DNA of 64,000 nucleotides from Azotimanducus sp963663145 (GTDB lineage: Bacteria > Pseudomonadota > Gammaproteobacteria > Pseudomonadales > Azotimanducaceae), in the NCBI GenBank assembly GCA_963663145.1, contig OY760134.1, forward strand, positions 868,001 to 932,000. Reading direction: 5' to 3'. The notes under the pieces were generated by a model, which worked only from the letters and a program-made list of their open reading frames with translations, did no database searches and was not told the origin of the DNA. This document shows positions 42,976 to 54,730 of the stretch, piece by piece. Each line of letters begins with the position of its first letter. Position 1 is the stretch's first letter. The position numbers were made by a program, and so were the translations under genes.

Positions 42976-43270
42976 GCTCTCGCGATTTGTCGATGGCTAC
43001 GCGAAGGTATTGATTTCGGATCGCGTCCAATTCGACCAGATCAACGGAACGACCCAAGGTTTGTCGCAAGGCGTCAGCAAAGTCAAAGTATTGTTGAAGT
43101 GGTGCTCGGTCGCCGTCTAGTCTGAACTGTACGAGGAAATCTGCGTCACTGGATTTTGGATCGAAATCCTCACCGCGTGCAGCAGAGCCGAACACTTCAA
43201 GCCGGACTACACCATGTCGACCGCAGAGTTCTGCTAGCTCTTCCTTCTTATCAGCGATTGCCGCATGCAT
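42959..43270 (-). CDS. mntA: MntA-like minimal nucleotidyltransferase antitoxin
   Basis: 103 residues. Pol-beta-fold nucleotidyltransferase motif GSAARGEDFDPKSSDADFLV (GS-x12-DxD) with LEVFGSAARG; downstream SVDLVELDAI gives the third acidic position. Known MntA antitoxins AMPylate the HepT RNase at its R-x4-H-x-Y tyrosine. It precedes hepT in the same operon. Intact by length and motif. Confidence 0.88.
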   Translation of the reverse strand: MHAAIADKKEELAELCGRHGVVRLEVFGSAARGEDFDPKSSDADFLVQFRLDGDRAPLQQYFDFADALRQTLGRSVDLVELDAIRNQYLRVAIDKSRELVYAS

Positions 43271-43303
43271 GGTCGTTCCTCCGGTTGCAGCGCAAATTGA
43301 TGC

Positions 43304-43672
43304 CTATTGAGAGAGCCATCTTAGCAGCGCCTCTGCCAGATTCTCCTTCGGTTGGTCGCGCACGGCTGTCACACTGACTTCGGCGGCGTTCAACTCCGCG
43401 AGAAGCGTCTCCAGATCGCTGTGGTCATCGCTAGGCGTATGGGGAGCCTTGATGTTGTGCAAGAGCATGTTTGTGACGGCGCGAGGCGTGTAGTACTCAC
43501 CCGCGTTGCCTACCGGAAGCCATGCTTTGCGTCCTTGGTGCTCAAAGCCTGCATGGGTCGCCCCGCCTCGTCTCGGCCAGTTTTGGCTCATTCGGGCGAA
43601 ATTGCAATAGCCAAAACCAGCCTGCTGTATTATTCGAAAACGCTGTCCCTGTTCGCCCTGCGTATGATTCAC
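43304..43672 (-). pseudogene. HsdM-type N6 methylase remnant with internal deletion
   Basis: Two family segments are fused: VGNAGEYYTPRAVTNMLL, the conserved entry to the methylase domain, is followed shortly by LETLLAELNAAEVSVTAVRD and LAEALLRW, which resemble the C-terminal helices of long HsdM proteins. The whole SAM-binding and NPPF part between them is gone. The first 50 codons lack family character. Remnant of the restriction locus that once contained mntA-hepT and hsdS. Confidence 0.55.
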
Positions 43673-43705
43673 TGGTGTCGCCGCTCTTTGCTGGCATCTT
43701 TAGAT

Positions 43706-45745
<2,040 letters not shown>

Positions 45746-45949
45746 GGGTGTTCCAATGTGAATGAGTCGAGGGTGAGCAAGGGCGTAAGTCAATAGGAGT
45801 TTGCTTTCGCAGCCTATATTGTAAGCTTGTGGTGGCCCTGTGCTGCATTGCGCGAGATCAGCCGCTGAAGACCTTGTTCCAATCTTCGTTCGTGACAGCA
45901 CACTAGGCTATGCTTATGGTCTCCGATCGGATGTTTGACAAGGAAGAAT

Positions 45950-46822
45950 ATGACGACGCAAGCGCAACGAGCGAAGCAAAATACCCGCCTTCAAGTGGGG
46001 CGCTATGAGCTCGGGTTCATGGCACTGTTGATGCTGAATCTGCTCACTGCCACGGCACCCGCAAGCGCGTCGCTGTTCTATGAAAGCCAACCATATGCCA
46101 GTTTCAACCTGGGGGCGGCCCGCTCCGAGGGCATTCGCTTTGTCGATGGAAAAGACACGGGTGAGGCCGTGCTCTATGGAAACGAGCGCACCTTCGATGC
46201 CGGACGGGTAGACACCGGTCTCGTATTTGGCTTGATCGTGGGCTTGCAGATGCCACACAATCTGCGCGCCCAATTGGAGTTTGGGGCGTCGCGCGGCCTT
46301 GACTATCGAGGCGGCAGCAACTATGCGCGCTCGGGAGACGCCCAACCTTCCGAAGCAGGGCTCGACACTTGGCATTTCTTGGTCGCAGGCTACTATGACT
46401 TTCCCGGCTGGGCCTTGGCCTCCGGTCGCACTCTGCGCCCCTTTGTCGGCGCCGGCCTCGGCGTGCTCGACTACAAGCTCGACGACTATGCACAGCGCTT
46501 TCCGGCTCCGGAAGACCCAACCGGGTACCTGCGTCGGGGCCCCGGCGGGGAGGTGCCCTTCACCGGGCTGCCCAAGGGAAGCGACCGCAATTTTTCGTGG
46601 ATGCTCACCGTCGGCGTCTCGGTCCCGATTCGCGAACGTCTGACATTTGAATTCAGCTACAGATATAGCGGTGCGGGGGAGATCGCCACCGATGTGGGAA
46701 ACATCAGCATCGTGCGATTCCGCGAGGATGGCAGTCGTCGCGAAATCCAAGTGCCAATCAACGAGACCGCAAGCGATTACCAACTGCATTCACTCTACGC
46801 GACCTTGAGGCTTGATCTTTAA
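45950..46822 (+). CDS. Outer-membrane beta-barrel protein (OmpW/porin-like)
   Basis: 290 residues from ATG 45950, which has AAGGAAG just upstream (TTG 45935 is less likely). Signal peptide (LGFMALLMLNLLTATAPASA). The rest alternates in beta-strand fashion with aromatic girdles and Gly (YASFNLGAARSEGIRF, LVFGLIVGLQMPHNLRAQLE, RPFVGAGLGVLDYKLDDY, LTFEFSYRYSGAGEI) and ends in a strand-like LYATLRLDL, as barrels do. No strict family assigned. Confidence 0.75.
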   Translation: MTTQAQRAKQNTRLQVGRYELGFMALLMLNLLTATAPASASLFYESQPYASFNLGAARSEGIRFVDGKDTGEAVLYGNERTFDAGRVDTGLVFGLIVGLQMPHNLRAQLEFGASRGLDYRGGSNYARSGDAQPSEAGLDTWHFLVAGYYDFPGWALASGRTLRPFVGAGLGVLDYKLDDYAQRFPAPEDPTGYLRRGPGGEVPFTGLPKGSDRNFSWMLTVGVSVPIRERLTFEFSYRYSGAGEIATDVGNISIVRFREDGSRREIQVPINETASDYQLHSLYATLRLDL

Positions 46823-46914
46823 GACTGAGCACATGGCGCAGTTATTCAGCCTGAAGCGAACACCGCTAATACCGAACGCCTCTCAAGGGAGGAGGGTGTT
46901 CGCAGCATGTTCGA

Positions 46915-47238
46915 TTAGCGCTCCAAATGTTTGCGCTTGTCGGTCACTTCTTGCCAATCATCCGCGTCCGGGGACGCTTCTTTGCTTTCGGTGATATTCG
47001 GCCAGATGTCCGCGAGTTCAGCATTCAGTTCGAGAAACTCCTGCTGATCTTCGGGGAGTTCGTCTTCCGCGAAGATGGCTTCAACCGGACACTCGGGCTC
47101 GCAGAGTGCGCAGTCGATGCACTCGTCCGGATGTATGACCAGCATATTCGGACCCTCGTAAAAGCAGTCGACCGGGCAGACCTCCACACAATCCGTGTAT
47201 TTGCACTTAATGCAGCTCTCGCCAATGACAAAGGTCAT
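46915..47238 (-). CDS. fdxA: 7Fe ferredoxin FdxA
   Basis: 107-residue cytosolic electron carrier. CIKCKYTDCVEVCPVDCF and CIDCALCEPECPVEAIF supply ligands for a [3Fe-4S] and a [4Fe-4S] cluster, in the Azotobacter-type arrangement with an extended C-terminus (LNAELADIWPNITESKEASP). Adjacent to mutS on the same strand, 33 bp downstream of it, as in many gammaproteobacteria. Confidence 0.95.
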   Translation of the reverse strand: MTFVIGESCIKCKYTDCVEVCPVDCFYEGPNMLVIHPDECIDCALCEPECPVEAIFAEDELPEDQQEFLELNAELADIWPNITESKEASPDADDWQEVTDKRKHLER

Positions 47239-47271
47239 TTCACCTTCTTCTCAATCACGTTTCAATGAAGT

Positions 47272-49845
47272 TTAAGAATTCCCGAGCTTCGCACTTCTGG
47301 CCGCCGCGATGAATTCATAGAGCAGGGCGTGCGCTTCTCGAGGCGACATAGTATCCGCATTTAGGGCGGAAAGTGTATCGAGCAGCCTTTGAGTCGTTTC
47401 ATCTATTGCCGCCCGACTTTCGTCATTGCCAAATAGATCGGTGTCCTGCGTGCCTGAATCCGCCATGCGCGCCTCGAGGCGTTCAAGTTCGCCGCGCGCA
47501 TCCTTGAGCACGGCTTCGGGAACGCCGGCGCGTTTCGCGACCTCGACTCCGTAGCTGCGGCTCGCTGGGCCGGGCTCGACCTCGTAGAGAAACACCACCT
47601 CTTTTTGATGTTCGGTTGCGGCAAGGTGGACGTTTTCAATACCGGGCGACTCGGCGAGCGCCGTCAATTCAAAATAGTGTGTGGCAAAGAGGCAAAGGCT
47701 TTGGCACTTGCTCGCGAGGTGTCTGGCAATCGCGAAAGCGAGCGCCAGCCCATCGTAGGTGCTGGTTCCGCGACCGATCTCATCAATGAGCACCAACGAC
47801 TGAGGTGAGGCGTTGTGCAGCAGGTTGGCCGTCTCGCTCATTTCGGTCATGAAGGTGGAACGGCCTTGCGTGAGGTCGTCGGAAGCACCAATGCGGGTGA
47901 AGATGGCATCGACGGGGCCGATGGTCGCTTCTTCGGCGGGGACCCAGGAACCTGCGTGAGCGAGCAGGGTGATCAGCGCCGTTTGGCGCATGTAGGTTGA
48001 CTTTCCGCCCATGTTGGGGCCGGTGACGATGAACAGGCTTGTTTCATCGTCAAGCTTGAGGCCGTTGCGAATAAAAGGGGTATTGCCGTGTTCCGCTACC
48101 ACGGGGTGCCATCCACCCTTATAGGCAATACCTCGCTCCCTGACGAAGGCGGGGGCAGAGAATCCGTAACGGCGTGCCCGTTCGGCAAGACTCTGCAAGG
48201 CATCGAGTTCAGCGATCGCCGAAGCGGCTTCCTTCAGTTCCTTCAGCGAAGGCTGCAGCTTGTCGATCAAGCCTTGGTAGAGGGAGGCCTCAAGTGCCAG
48301 CGCGCGACTCTCGCTTGACAGGGCTTCGGATTCGAACTGCTTGAGTTCCGGTGTGGTGTAGCGCTGCGCGTTCTTTAAGGTTTGTCGCGGCACATAGTTT
48401 TCCGGCACGTGCGGGTTGCCGGCGCGGCTGACTTCGATGTAGTAGCCGTGCACACGGTTGTAGCCCAATTTAAGGCTTGGATTACCAGTCCTCAGCCGCT
48501 CGTCCGCTTCAAGCTGCTGAAGAAATCCCTGCGCGTTTTGCTGCACGCCACGCAGTCGATCAAGTTCGGCATCGTAGCCTTGGGCGATATAGCCGCCATC
48601 GCGCAGCAGGGCAGGGGGATCTTCGGCAAGTGCGCTTCTGAGTAGCGCGACTTCTCGCTCAAAGTCTGGACATCTGGCAGTGATGTGCGATAGGCGCGCT
48701 GAAGTCGTCTCGGCGAGGATTCGCCGCACCTCGGGAAGCATTGATAGCGAGTGGCGCAGTTTGGCCAGATCCTTCGGCGTTGCGGAGCGCAGCGCGAGCC
48801 TTGAGATGATGCGTTCGGTGTCCCCAAATTCCTTCAGCAAGCGGTTCGCGTTGCCGTCCAGATGGTTGTGCAAAATTTCGGAGACGGCGGCTTGCCGATC
48901 CAAGACTTCTTCGATCACGCGGCTCGGTGCTCGCAACCATTGACGCAAGCGCCGCGCACCCATGGCCGTGCAGGTGGCGTTCATGATGCTAAACAGGGTC
49001 GGCGCGGCGCTACCATCGGGCCGCAGATCGATTTCCAAGGCTCTGCGCGTGACCGGATCAAGATGAACTCGATCGCTTCTGTGGGAGATCCTCAGGCCGT
49101 TCACGTGGGCGGCATTTTGCCCGACCTTGCGTTCGGCATATCGAAGCACCGCGCCCGCTGCCGAGATACCCAAGGGCAAGTCTTCGCAGCCGAATCCGGC
49201 GAGGCTGTCTACCGAAAAATGCGCGCAGAGCTGCCGCTCGGCGGCATGCGCATCGAAATCCAATTGGTCGAGCTCCCGCAGACACTCGTTGATCGTGAAC
49301 GGACTCTTGAACTCGTAACCCTGCGGGACGAGCACTTCAGATGGATTGAAGCGAGCCACCTCGGCGGCGAGTTCACCCGCATCTTCGATCTCCCCCAATT
49401 GAAAGTCGCCCGAGGCCAAGGACAGATAGGAGATTCCATAGCCCTTGGATCCTGGTGATATGGCAAGCAGGCCGCTTTCGTTGCCTTGCTCGATAAACAC
49501 ATCTTCGACCAGTGTCCCCGGAGTGAGCACGCGAGTCACCTCGCGGGCAACGGGACCTTTGCCCGTTTGGGGCTCTTCAAGCTGATCACAGATGGCGACC
49601 GATTGGCCTTGCCTCAGCAGCCGCGCCAAATATGACTCCGCCGCGTGTTTTGGTATGCCGCACATGGGAATGCGTCCGTCTCGCGCATGGCCCCGCGAAG
49701 TCAGGGTCAAATCGAGCATCCCAGCAGCACGCTCCGCGTCCTCGTAAAAGAGTTCGTAGAAGTCGCCAAGTTGAAAGAAAAGCAAGTCATCTCGATGCGC
49801 AGACTTGATGCGCCGATACTGCGACATGATGGGTGAATTGTCCAT
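47272..49845 (-). CDS. mutS: DNA mismatch repair protein MutS
   Basis: 857-residue mismatch-recognition ATPase. Mismatch-binding F-x-E lies in LGDFYELFYEDAERAA (residues about 27-42), preceded by MSQYRRIKS. Core: LGYNRVHGYYIEVSRAG (clamp/lever), Walker A VTGPNMGGKSTYMRQTA, then GRSTFMTEMSETANLLHNAS, Walker B LVLIDEIGRGTSTYDGLALA and ATHYFELTAL. The C-terminal MutL/dimer region is present. No sign of disruption. Confidence 0.97.
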   Translation of the reverse strand: MDNSPIMSQYRRIKSAHRDDLLFFQLGDFYELFYEDAERAAGMLDLTLTSRGHARDGRIPMCGIPKHAAESYLARLLRQGQSVAICDQLEEPQTGKGPVAREVTRVLTPGTLVEDVFIEQGNESGLLAISPGSKGYGISYLSLASGDFQLGEIEDAGELAAEVARFNPSEVLVPQGYEFKSPFTINECLRELDQLDFDAHAAERQLCAHFSVDSLAGFGCEDLPLGISAAGAVLRYAERKVGQNAAHVNGLRISHRSDRVHLDPVTRRALEIDLRPDGSAAPTLFSIMNATCTAMGARRLRQWLRAPSRVIEEVLDRQAAVSEILHNHLDGNANRLLKEFGDTERIISRLALRSATPKDLAKLRHSLSMLPEVRRILAETTSARLSHITARCPDFEREVALLRSALAEDPPALLRDGGYIAQGYDAELDRLRGVQQNAQGFLQQLEADERLRTGNPSLKLGYNRVHGYYIEVSRAGNPHVPENYVPRQTLKNAQRYTTPELKQFESEALSSESRALALEASLYQGLIDKLQPSLKELKEAASAIAELDALQSLAERARRYGFSAPAFVRERGIAYKGGWHPVVAEHGNTPFIRNGLKLDDETSLFIVTGPNMGGKSTYMRQTALITLLAHAGSWVPAEEATIGPVDAIFTRIGASDDLTQGRSTFMTEMSETANLLHNASPQSLVLIDEIGRGTSTYDGLALAFAIARHLASKCQSLCLFATHYFELTALAESPGIENVHLAATEHQKEVVFLYEVEPGPASRSYGVEVAKRAGVPEAVLKDARGELERLEARMADSGTQDTDLFGNDESRAAIDETTQRLLDTLSALNADTMSPREAHALLYEFIAAARSAKLGNS

Positions 49846-49865
49846 GCGCGGCGGAATCTAGGTTG

Positions 49866-51251
49866 TCAGCTATGCTCTAACCGGTTTCTGAGCTTAGCTT
49901 GAATACCCCCGAAGCTGCCGTTGCTCATGAGTACAAGATGTCGCTTGCCTTGCCCTGGCGGCAAGCAGGCGAGCGAGTCGATTAACCTGTCGAGAGAAGT
50001 CTGCACCTCGGCGGGAACCAGTGAATGTTCCACCAGATACCCCATATCCCATGCGATGTTTTCCCCCTTGAACCAATAGACGCGCGTCGCATCCTTGGTG
50101 GAAGCGGCGAGGTCGCCTTGGAGCGTTCCGAGTGACATGGTGTGCGACCGTGGTTCTATCACCGCGATCACCTCGGCATGGGCATCTTCAGCCAGCGCAC
50201 GCCGTTTCAGCGCCGCGAGGGTCTTGCTGATGGCTGTTGGATGATGGGCGAAGTCGTCGTACACTCGGAGTTGGTCGCTTTCGAATATCACTTCCAATCG
50301 TCGGCGCACTCCCTTGTATTGGCACAAGGCATCCACTGCCTTCTTGGGGTCTATGCCCACGTGATGCGCGGCCGCCACAGCTCCGAGCGCATTGGCAACC
50401 ATGTGTTCCCCGCATTGCGACCAGTCGATTGTACCGATGGTCTTGTGTTGGTGCACGACGCTGAAGTCACTCGCATCGGCGGAAAGGACCTCTGCGCGCC
50501 ATTCCGCCTCGCCTTCTCCGACCAAAACCTTGGATTGCTGCGACCAACAGCCGCGTTCGAGCAGGCGGTCCAAAGCGTTGTCTCCTCGCGGCGTCACCAC
50601 CAACCCGTCCGCTGGCACCGCGCGCAGCAGGTGATGAAACTCGGTTTCGATACTTTCTAGACTGTCATAGATGTCCGCGTGGTCGTATTCAAGATTGTTG
50701 ATGACGAGGGTGCGCGGCCGGTAGTGAAGAAACTTCGCGCGGCGGTCGAAATACGAACAGTCATACTCGTCGGCTTCCAGCACAAACCACTTGGAGGTGC
50801 CGAGCCTCGCTCCGGCTTCGAAGTTGAGTGGCGCACCGCCGATGAGATAGCCGGGATCCACGCCCGCATGCTCCAGAATCCATGCCAGCATGCTGGCACC
50901 TGACGTCTTGCCGTGCGTACCGGCGACGGCAAGCGTCCAGCGTCCGGGCAAGAGATGGGACCCCAACCATTCGGCACCTGAGACATAGCGAAGTCCGCGT
51001 TCGAGTACGGCTTCCACCCCGGGATGGCCACGCGAGCAGCGGGCGTTGCCCATGACCACAAGATCAGGTGCCGGTTCGAGAGCGCCCGGCTCAAAGCCCT
51101 CTTCAGCGTAGATGCCGCTTTCTCTGAGAAGATCGCTCATCGGGGGGTAAAGCCCTTCGTCCGATCCTGATACCTGATGTCCGAGCGATTTGGAAAGTAC
51201 GGCGAGATTGCCCATCAGCGTTCCGCCTATGCCGAGAAAGTAGACGCGCAT
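49866..51251 (-). CDS. mpl: UDP-N-acetylmuramate:L-alanyl-gamma-D-glutamyl-meso-diaminopimelate ligase
   Basis: Mur ligase that recycles murein tripeptide onto UDP-MurNAc. 461 residues from ATG 51251 (MRVYFLGIGGTLMGNLAVL); the ORF could begin 36 bases earlier inside the upstream PFK gene but this start fits the family. ATP site VAGTHGKTSGASMLAWIL, FVLEADEYDCSYFDRRAKF, LVINNLEYDHADIYDSLESI (typical for Mpl), RRLEVIFE and VYDDFAHHPTAISKTLAALK. Confidence 0.94.
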   Translation of the reverse strand: MRVYFLGIGGTLMGNLAVLSKSLGHQVSGSDEGLYPPMSDLLRESGIYAEEGFEPGALEPAPDLVVMGNARCSRGHPGVEAVLERGLRYVSGAEWLGSHLLPGRWTLAVAGTHGKTSGASMLAWILEHAGVDPGYLIGGAPLNFEAGARLGTSKWFVLEADEYDCSYFDRRAKFLHYRPRTLVINNLEYDHADIYDSLESIETEFHHLLRAVPADGLVVTPRGDNALDRLLERGCWSQQSKVLVGEGEAEWRAEVLSADASDFSVVHQHKTIGTIDWSQCGEHMVANALGAVAAAHHVGIDPKKAVDALCQYKGVRRRLEVIFESDQLRVYDDFAHHPTAISKTLAALKRRALAEDAHAEVIAVIEPRSHTMSLGTLQGDLAASTKDATRVYWFKGENIAWDMGYLVEHSLVPAEVQTSLDRLIDSLACLPPGQGKRHLVLMSNGSFGGIQAKLRNRLEHS

Positions 51252-51258
51252 TGGCGCA

Positions 51259-52518
51259 CTAGCCAAATGAAGTAAGTTTCTTGGCAACGGATTCGAGCGC
51301 TAGAGCGGGTCGCTGCGGCAGGCCGCGGTGGTATGGAGGATAGGCTTCTCCCGCGATCAGAGGCTGCAAATAGCGCCGCGCCGCCGCCGTGATGCCGAAA
51401 CCGTTCTCGCTGATGAACTCCATCGGCATGGTCTTTTCGACGTTGGCCACATCGGAGAGCTTGGCCGTGCCGATCCGCCATTCGTAAGGATCGTCGCTTA
51501 AGCGTTCTACAATCGGCATCACGCCGGTTTCTCCCGAGACCGCCAATGTGACCGCCGCCTCACCAAGCGCCATGGCTTGCCTGAGATCGGCCTCGGAGGC
51601 CAAGTGGCGTGCGCTGCGTTGCATATAGTCTGCGACTGCCCAGTGATACTTGAGTCCCAGCTCATTTTGCACCAATTCGGCAATATAGGGTCCGGCACCG
51701 CCAAGCTGCGCGTGGCCGAAACTGTCTCGGCTGCCATGCTCGCTCAAAAAATCACCCTCTGCATCGCGCACGCCTTCCGAAACCACCACCACGCAATAGC
51801 CGCAGGCAGCGACGCTCTCTTTGACGCGCGCAAAGAAGCTTTGGCTGTCAAAAGGCACCTCTGGAAACAGGATAACGTGAGGAGGTTTGTTGGGGCCTTC
51901 TCCCGCCAGTCCAGCTGCCGCCGCAAGCCATCCCGCATGGCGGCCCATGACCTCCAACACAAAGAGCTTGGTCGAGCTTACGCACATGGATGCCACATCG
52001 AGCGCCACTTCGCTTGTGGACACCGCGATGTACTTGGCCGCGGAGCCGAAGCCGGGACAGCAATCGGTGATCGGCAGGTCATTGTCAATGGTTTTCGGAA
52101 CGCCGATGCTTTTCAAGGGGTAGCCGAGCGACTCGGCATATTGGGACACCTTATTCGCGGTATCCATGGAATCACCGCCGCCGTTATAGAAGAAGTAGCC
52201 GATCTCGTGGGCATCAAAGACCTCCAACAAACGCTTGTATTCGGCCTCGTTCTCCTCGGGGCTCCTGAGCTTGTGACGACAGGAGCCAAACGCGCCGCCC
52301 GGCGTGTGAGCGAGGGCGCTGATGGATGCTTCGGATTCCTTGTTGGTGTCTATGAGGTCCTCGTCAAGCACGCCCAAGATGCCGTTTCTTCCCGCAAACA
52401 CCCGATCAATATGCGCAGCGTGATTTCTCGCCGCACCGATCAGGGCGGAGGCTGTGGCGTTGATGACGGAGGTGACACCGCCCGACTGGGCATAAAGGGC
52501 ATTTCGAGGCATGGCCAT
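51259..52518 (-). CDS. pfp: Pyrophosphate-dependent 6-phosphofructokinase
   Basis: 419 residues. Glycolytic fructose-6-phosphate phosphorylation using PPi instead of ATP, reversible. Seen: LYAQSGGVTSVINATA, the donor-site motif YNGGGDSMDTANKVSQ with Asp in place of the Gly found in ATP enzymes, catalytic GVPKTIDNDLPITDCCPGFG with the Lys of PPi-types, and VLEVMGRHAGWLAAAAGLA. Divergent to hppA across a 170-bp gap, coupling two PPi enzymes. ATG 52518 or the MPR two codons later. Confidence 0.9.
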   Translation of the reverse strand: MAMPRNALYAQSGGVTSVINATASALIGAARNHAAHIDRVFAGRNGILGVLDEDLIDTNKESEASISALAHTPGGAFGSCRHKLRSPEENEAEYKRLLEVFDAHEIGYFFYNGGGDSMDTANKVSQYAESLGYPLKSIGVPKTIDNDLPITDCCPGFGSAAKYIAVSTSEVALDVASMCVSSTKLFVLEVMGRHAGWLAAAAGLAGEGPNKPPHVILFPEVPFDSQSFFARVKESVAACGYCVVVVSEGVRDAEGDFLSEHGSRDSFGHAQLGGAGPYIAELVQNELGLKYHWAVADYMQRSARHLASEADLRQAMALGEAAVTLAVSGETGVMPIVERLSDDPYEWRIGTAKLSDVANVEKTMPMEFISENGFGITAAARRYLQPLIAGEAYPPYHRGLPQRPALALESVAKKLTSFG

Positions 52519-52688
52519 GCAGTGTTTGTGACAATCTCACATGGTAGTGAGTTTGCTTGGGCAATCGCAAGATTCAGTCTCGTTGGACCTCAGCCTAGCC
52601 CGCAATCGCCATGCTAAGATGCGCCGACTTTGCGTCCCCCTTTTCGGCTTGAAAGGGCGAAACTGGCATTCAGAGGGCATTCACAGGC

Positions 52689-54716
52689 ATGCAGATAGCA
52701 CTATTCCCGCCACTGATTGGTTTGATCGGCCTGCTGGCCGCCGGCATCATTTATCTCATTGTGAAGCGCTATCCTGCGGGGGAAGAATCGCTTCAGGAGA
52801 TCGCAGAAACAATTCATCACGGCGCCATGGTGTTCATGCGCCGAGAGTATTTGAGCCTCGCGATTTTCGTCGCAATCCTGCTGGTCATTCTGTGGGTATT
52901 CCTTGGCACGGAGACGGCACTGGCCTTCCTCGCCGGCGCGCTTTCCTCAGCCTTGGCTGGCTGGCTGGGGATGTACACGGCCACACGCGCGAATGTGCGA
53001 ACCACTACGGCAGCCCACACCAAAGGCATGCCGGAGGCGCTTTCAGTGGCCTTTTTCGGTGGTTCCATCATGGGCTTGGCGGTTGCCGCGCTTGGCCTCT
53101 TGGGACTGGGTAGCGTCTACTTCTTTTTTGGCGGTGACCCTCACACAGCCGAGCACATTCATGGCTTTCCCATGGGTGCCTCGGTCGTTGCACTTTTTTC
53201 GCGCGTTGGAGGCGGGATTTACACCAAGAGCGCGGATGTAGGCGCAGACCTCGTCGGCAAAATCGAAGCCGGAATCCCTGAAGATGACCCGCGCAATCCT
53301 GGCGTTATTGCCGATAACGTAGGCGACAACGTTGGTGATGTTGCCGGAATGGGGTCGGATATCTTCGAGTCTTACTGCAACTCGATGGTCGCCACCATTG
53401 CGATCGCCGCCACTTTGGGTGCGGCGGCTGTGGGGAGCATTGCTCCAGGATTGGGCGAGGATTCCGGAAAGACAAGCCTCATGTTCTTGCCGCTCGCGCT
53501 GGCTTCCGCGGGACTCATCTGTTCGATTCTTGGTATTGGCCTCGTGCGCGCCTTTTCATCCGCGAACCCGGCGAAGGCACTCAGAATTGGTATGGTCGTG
53601 ACACCCCTACTCTTTCTCGGGGCGGCGTGGTTCGTCGTCGGCGCAAGCGGCGTAAGCGCCTCGGTTTGGCTCGCCGTGCTACTTGGTTCCCTAGGGGGCG
53701 TTATCATCGGATTGGTCACTGAGTACTACACCTCAGCGGGGCCCATTCGCAAGATCGCCGAAGCAGGTAAGACGGGTTCCGCGACCGTCATGATTACGGG
53801 CCTCGCCAATGGCATGCAATCGGTCGTGGTGCCCTTGTTGACCATCTGCGCCATTATTTGGATATCGACCGAACTCGCAGGTCTCTACGGAGTTGGAATC
53901 GCCGCAGTGGGTCTGCTGGCGACGGTGGGCATGACCATGGCCGTGGATGCCTATGGGCCTGTGGCCGACAACGCCGGAGGCATCGCCGAGATGGGTGGGC
54001 TTGGTGAAGAGACGCGCAAGATCACGGACTCCCTTGATGAGGTCGGCAACACGACTGCCGCCCTCGGCAAGGGTTTCGCCATCGGCGCGGCGGCGCTCGC
54101 GGCCTTGGCGATTATCACCGCCTATGTCGAAACTATCAGCGTGGGCATGCAGGGAGAGTTTTCCTTGCACCTCGGCGACCCCAAGGTGTTGATCGGCATC
54201 TTCATCGGCGGCATCATGCCGTTTCTCATTGCTTCCCTGACCATGACCTCGGTGGGCGATGCGGCCATGGACATGGTCAATGAAATCCGCCGCCAATTTC
54301 GTGAGATTCCAGGCCTGCTCGAAGGCACCGGCAAGCCGGATACCGAGCGCTGCATCGACATAGCCACGCGCGCGGCGCTTCGCCGCATGATCGTTCCCGG
54401 CGTGATCGCCGTTGGCATACCGCCGGCGGTCGGATTCGGCATAGGACCTGAAGCACTCGGCGGCGCACTCGGTGGAGGACTCTTGGGTTGCGTACTTCTG
54501 GCGCTCACCATGTCGAACGCAGGCGGTGCTTGGGACAACGCCAAAAAGTACGTCGAGAAGGGGAATCTTGGTGGAAAGGGCTCGGACACTCACGCCGCGA
54601 CAGTGGTTGGAGACACGGTCGGCGATCCTTTCAAAGACACCTCCGGACCCAGCATGAACATTCTCATCAACGTGATGGCGATCGTTTCGCTGGTGATCGC
54701 GCCGCTATTGGTTTGA
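52689..54716 (+). CDS. hppA: Membrane-bound proton/sodium-pumping pyrophosphatase, K+-dependent type
   Basis: 675 residues, about 16 TM helices. PPi-site motifs: YTKSADVGADLVGKIEAGIP, DDPRNPGVIADNVGDNVGDV, DAYGPVADNAGGIAEM, and near the end DTHAATVVGDTVGDPFKDTS. In TM12 the sequence is GNTTAALGKGFAIG: Ala and Gly at the positions that are Lys and Thr in K+-independent enzymes, so this is the K+-dependent subfamily; whether it pumps H+ or Na+ is not decided here. It builds an ion gradient from PPi and could restore PPi in reverse. Confidence 0.95.
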   Translation: MQIALFPPLIGLIGLLAAGIIYLIVKRYPAGEESLQEIAETIHHGAMVFMRREYLSLAIFVAILLVILWVFLGTETALAFLAGALSSALAGWLGMYTATRANVRTTTAAHTKGMPEALSVAFFGGSIMGLAVAALGLLGLGSVYFFFGGDPHTAEHIHGFPMGASVVALFSRVGGGIYTKSADVGADLVGKIEAGIPEDDPRNPGVIADNVGDNVGDVAGMGSDIFESYCNSMVATIAIAATLGAAAVGSIAPGLGEDSGKTSLMFLPLALASAGLICSILGIGLVRAFSSANPAKALRIGMVVTPLLFLGAAWFVVGASGVSASVWLAVLLGSLGGVIIGLVTEYYTSAGPIRKIAEAGKTGSATVMITGLANGMQSVVVPLLTICAIIWISTELAGLYGVGIAAVGLLATVGMTMAVDAYGPVADNAGGIAEMGGLGEETRKITDSLDEVGNTTAALGKGFAIGAAALAALAIITAYVETISVGMQGEFSLHLGDPKVLIGIFIGGIMPFLIASLTMTSVGDAAMDMVNEIRRQFREIPGLLEGTGKPDTERCIDIATRAALRRMIVPGVIAVGIPPAVGFGIGPEALGGALGGGLLGCVLLALTMSNAGGAWDNAKKYVEKGNLGGKGSDTHAATVVGDTVGDPFKDTSGPSMNILINVMAIVSLVIAPLLV

Positions 54717-54730
54717 GTCTGAATGAGGTC

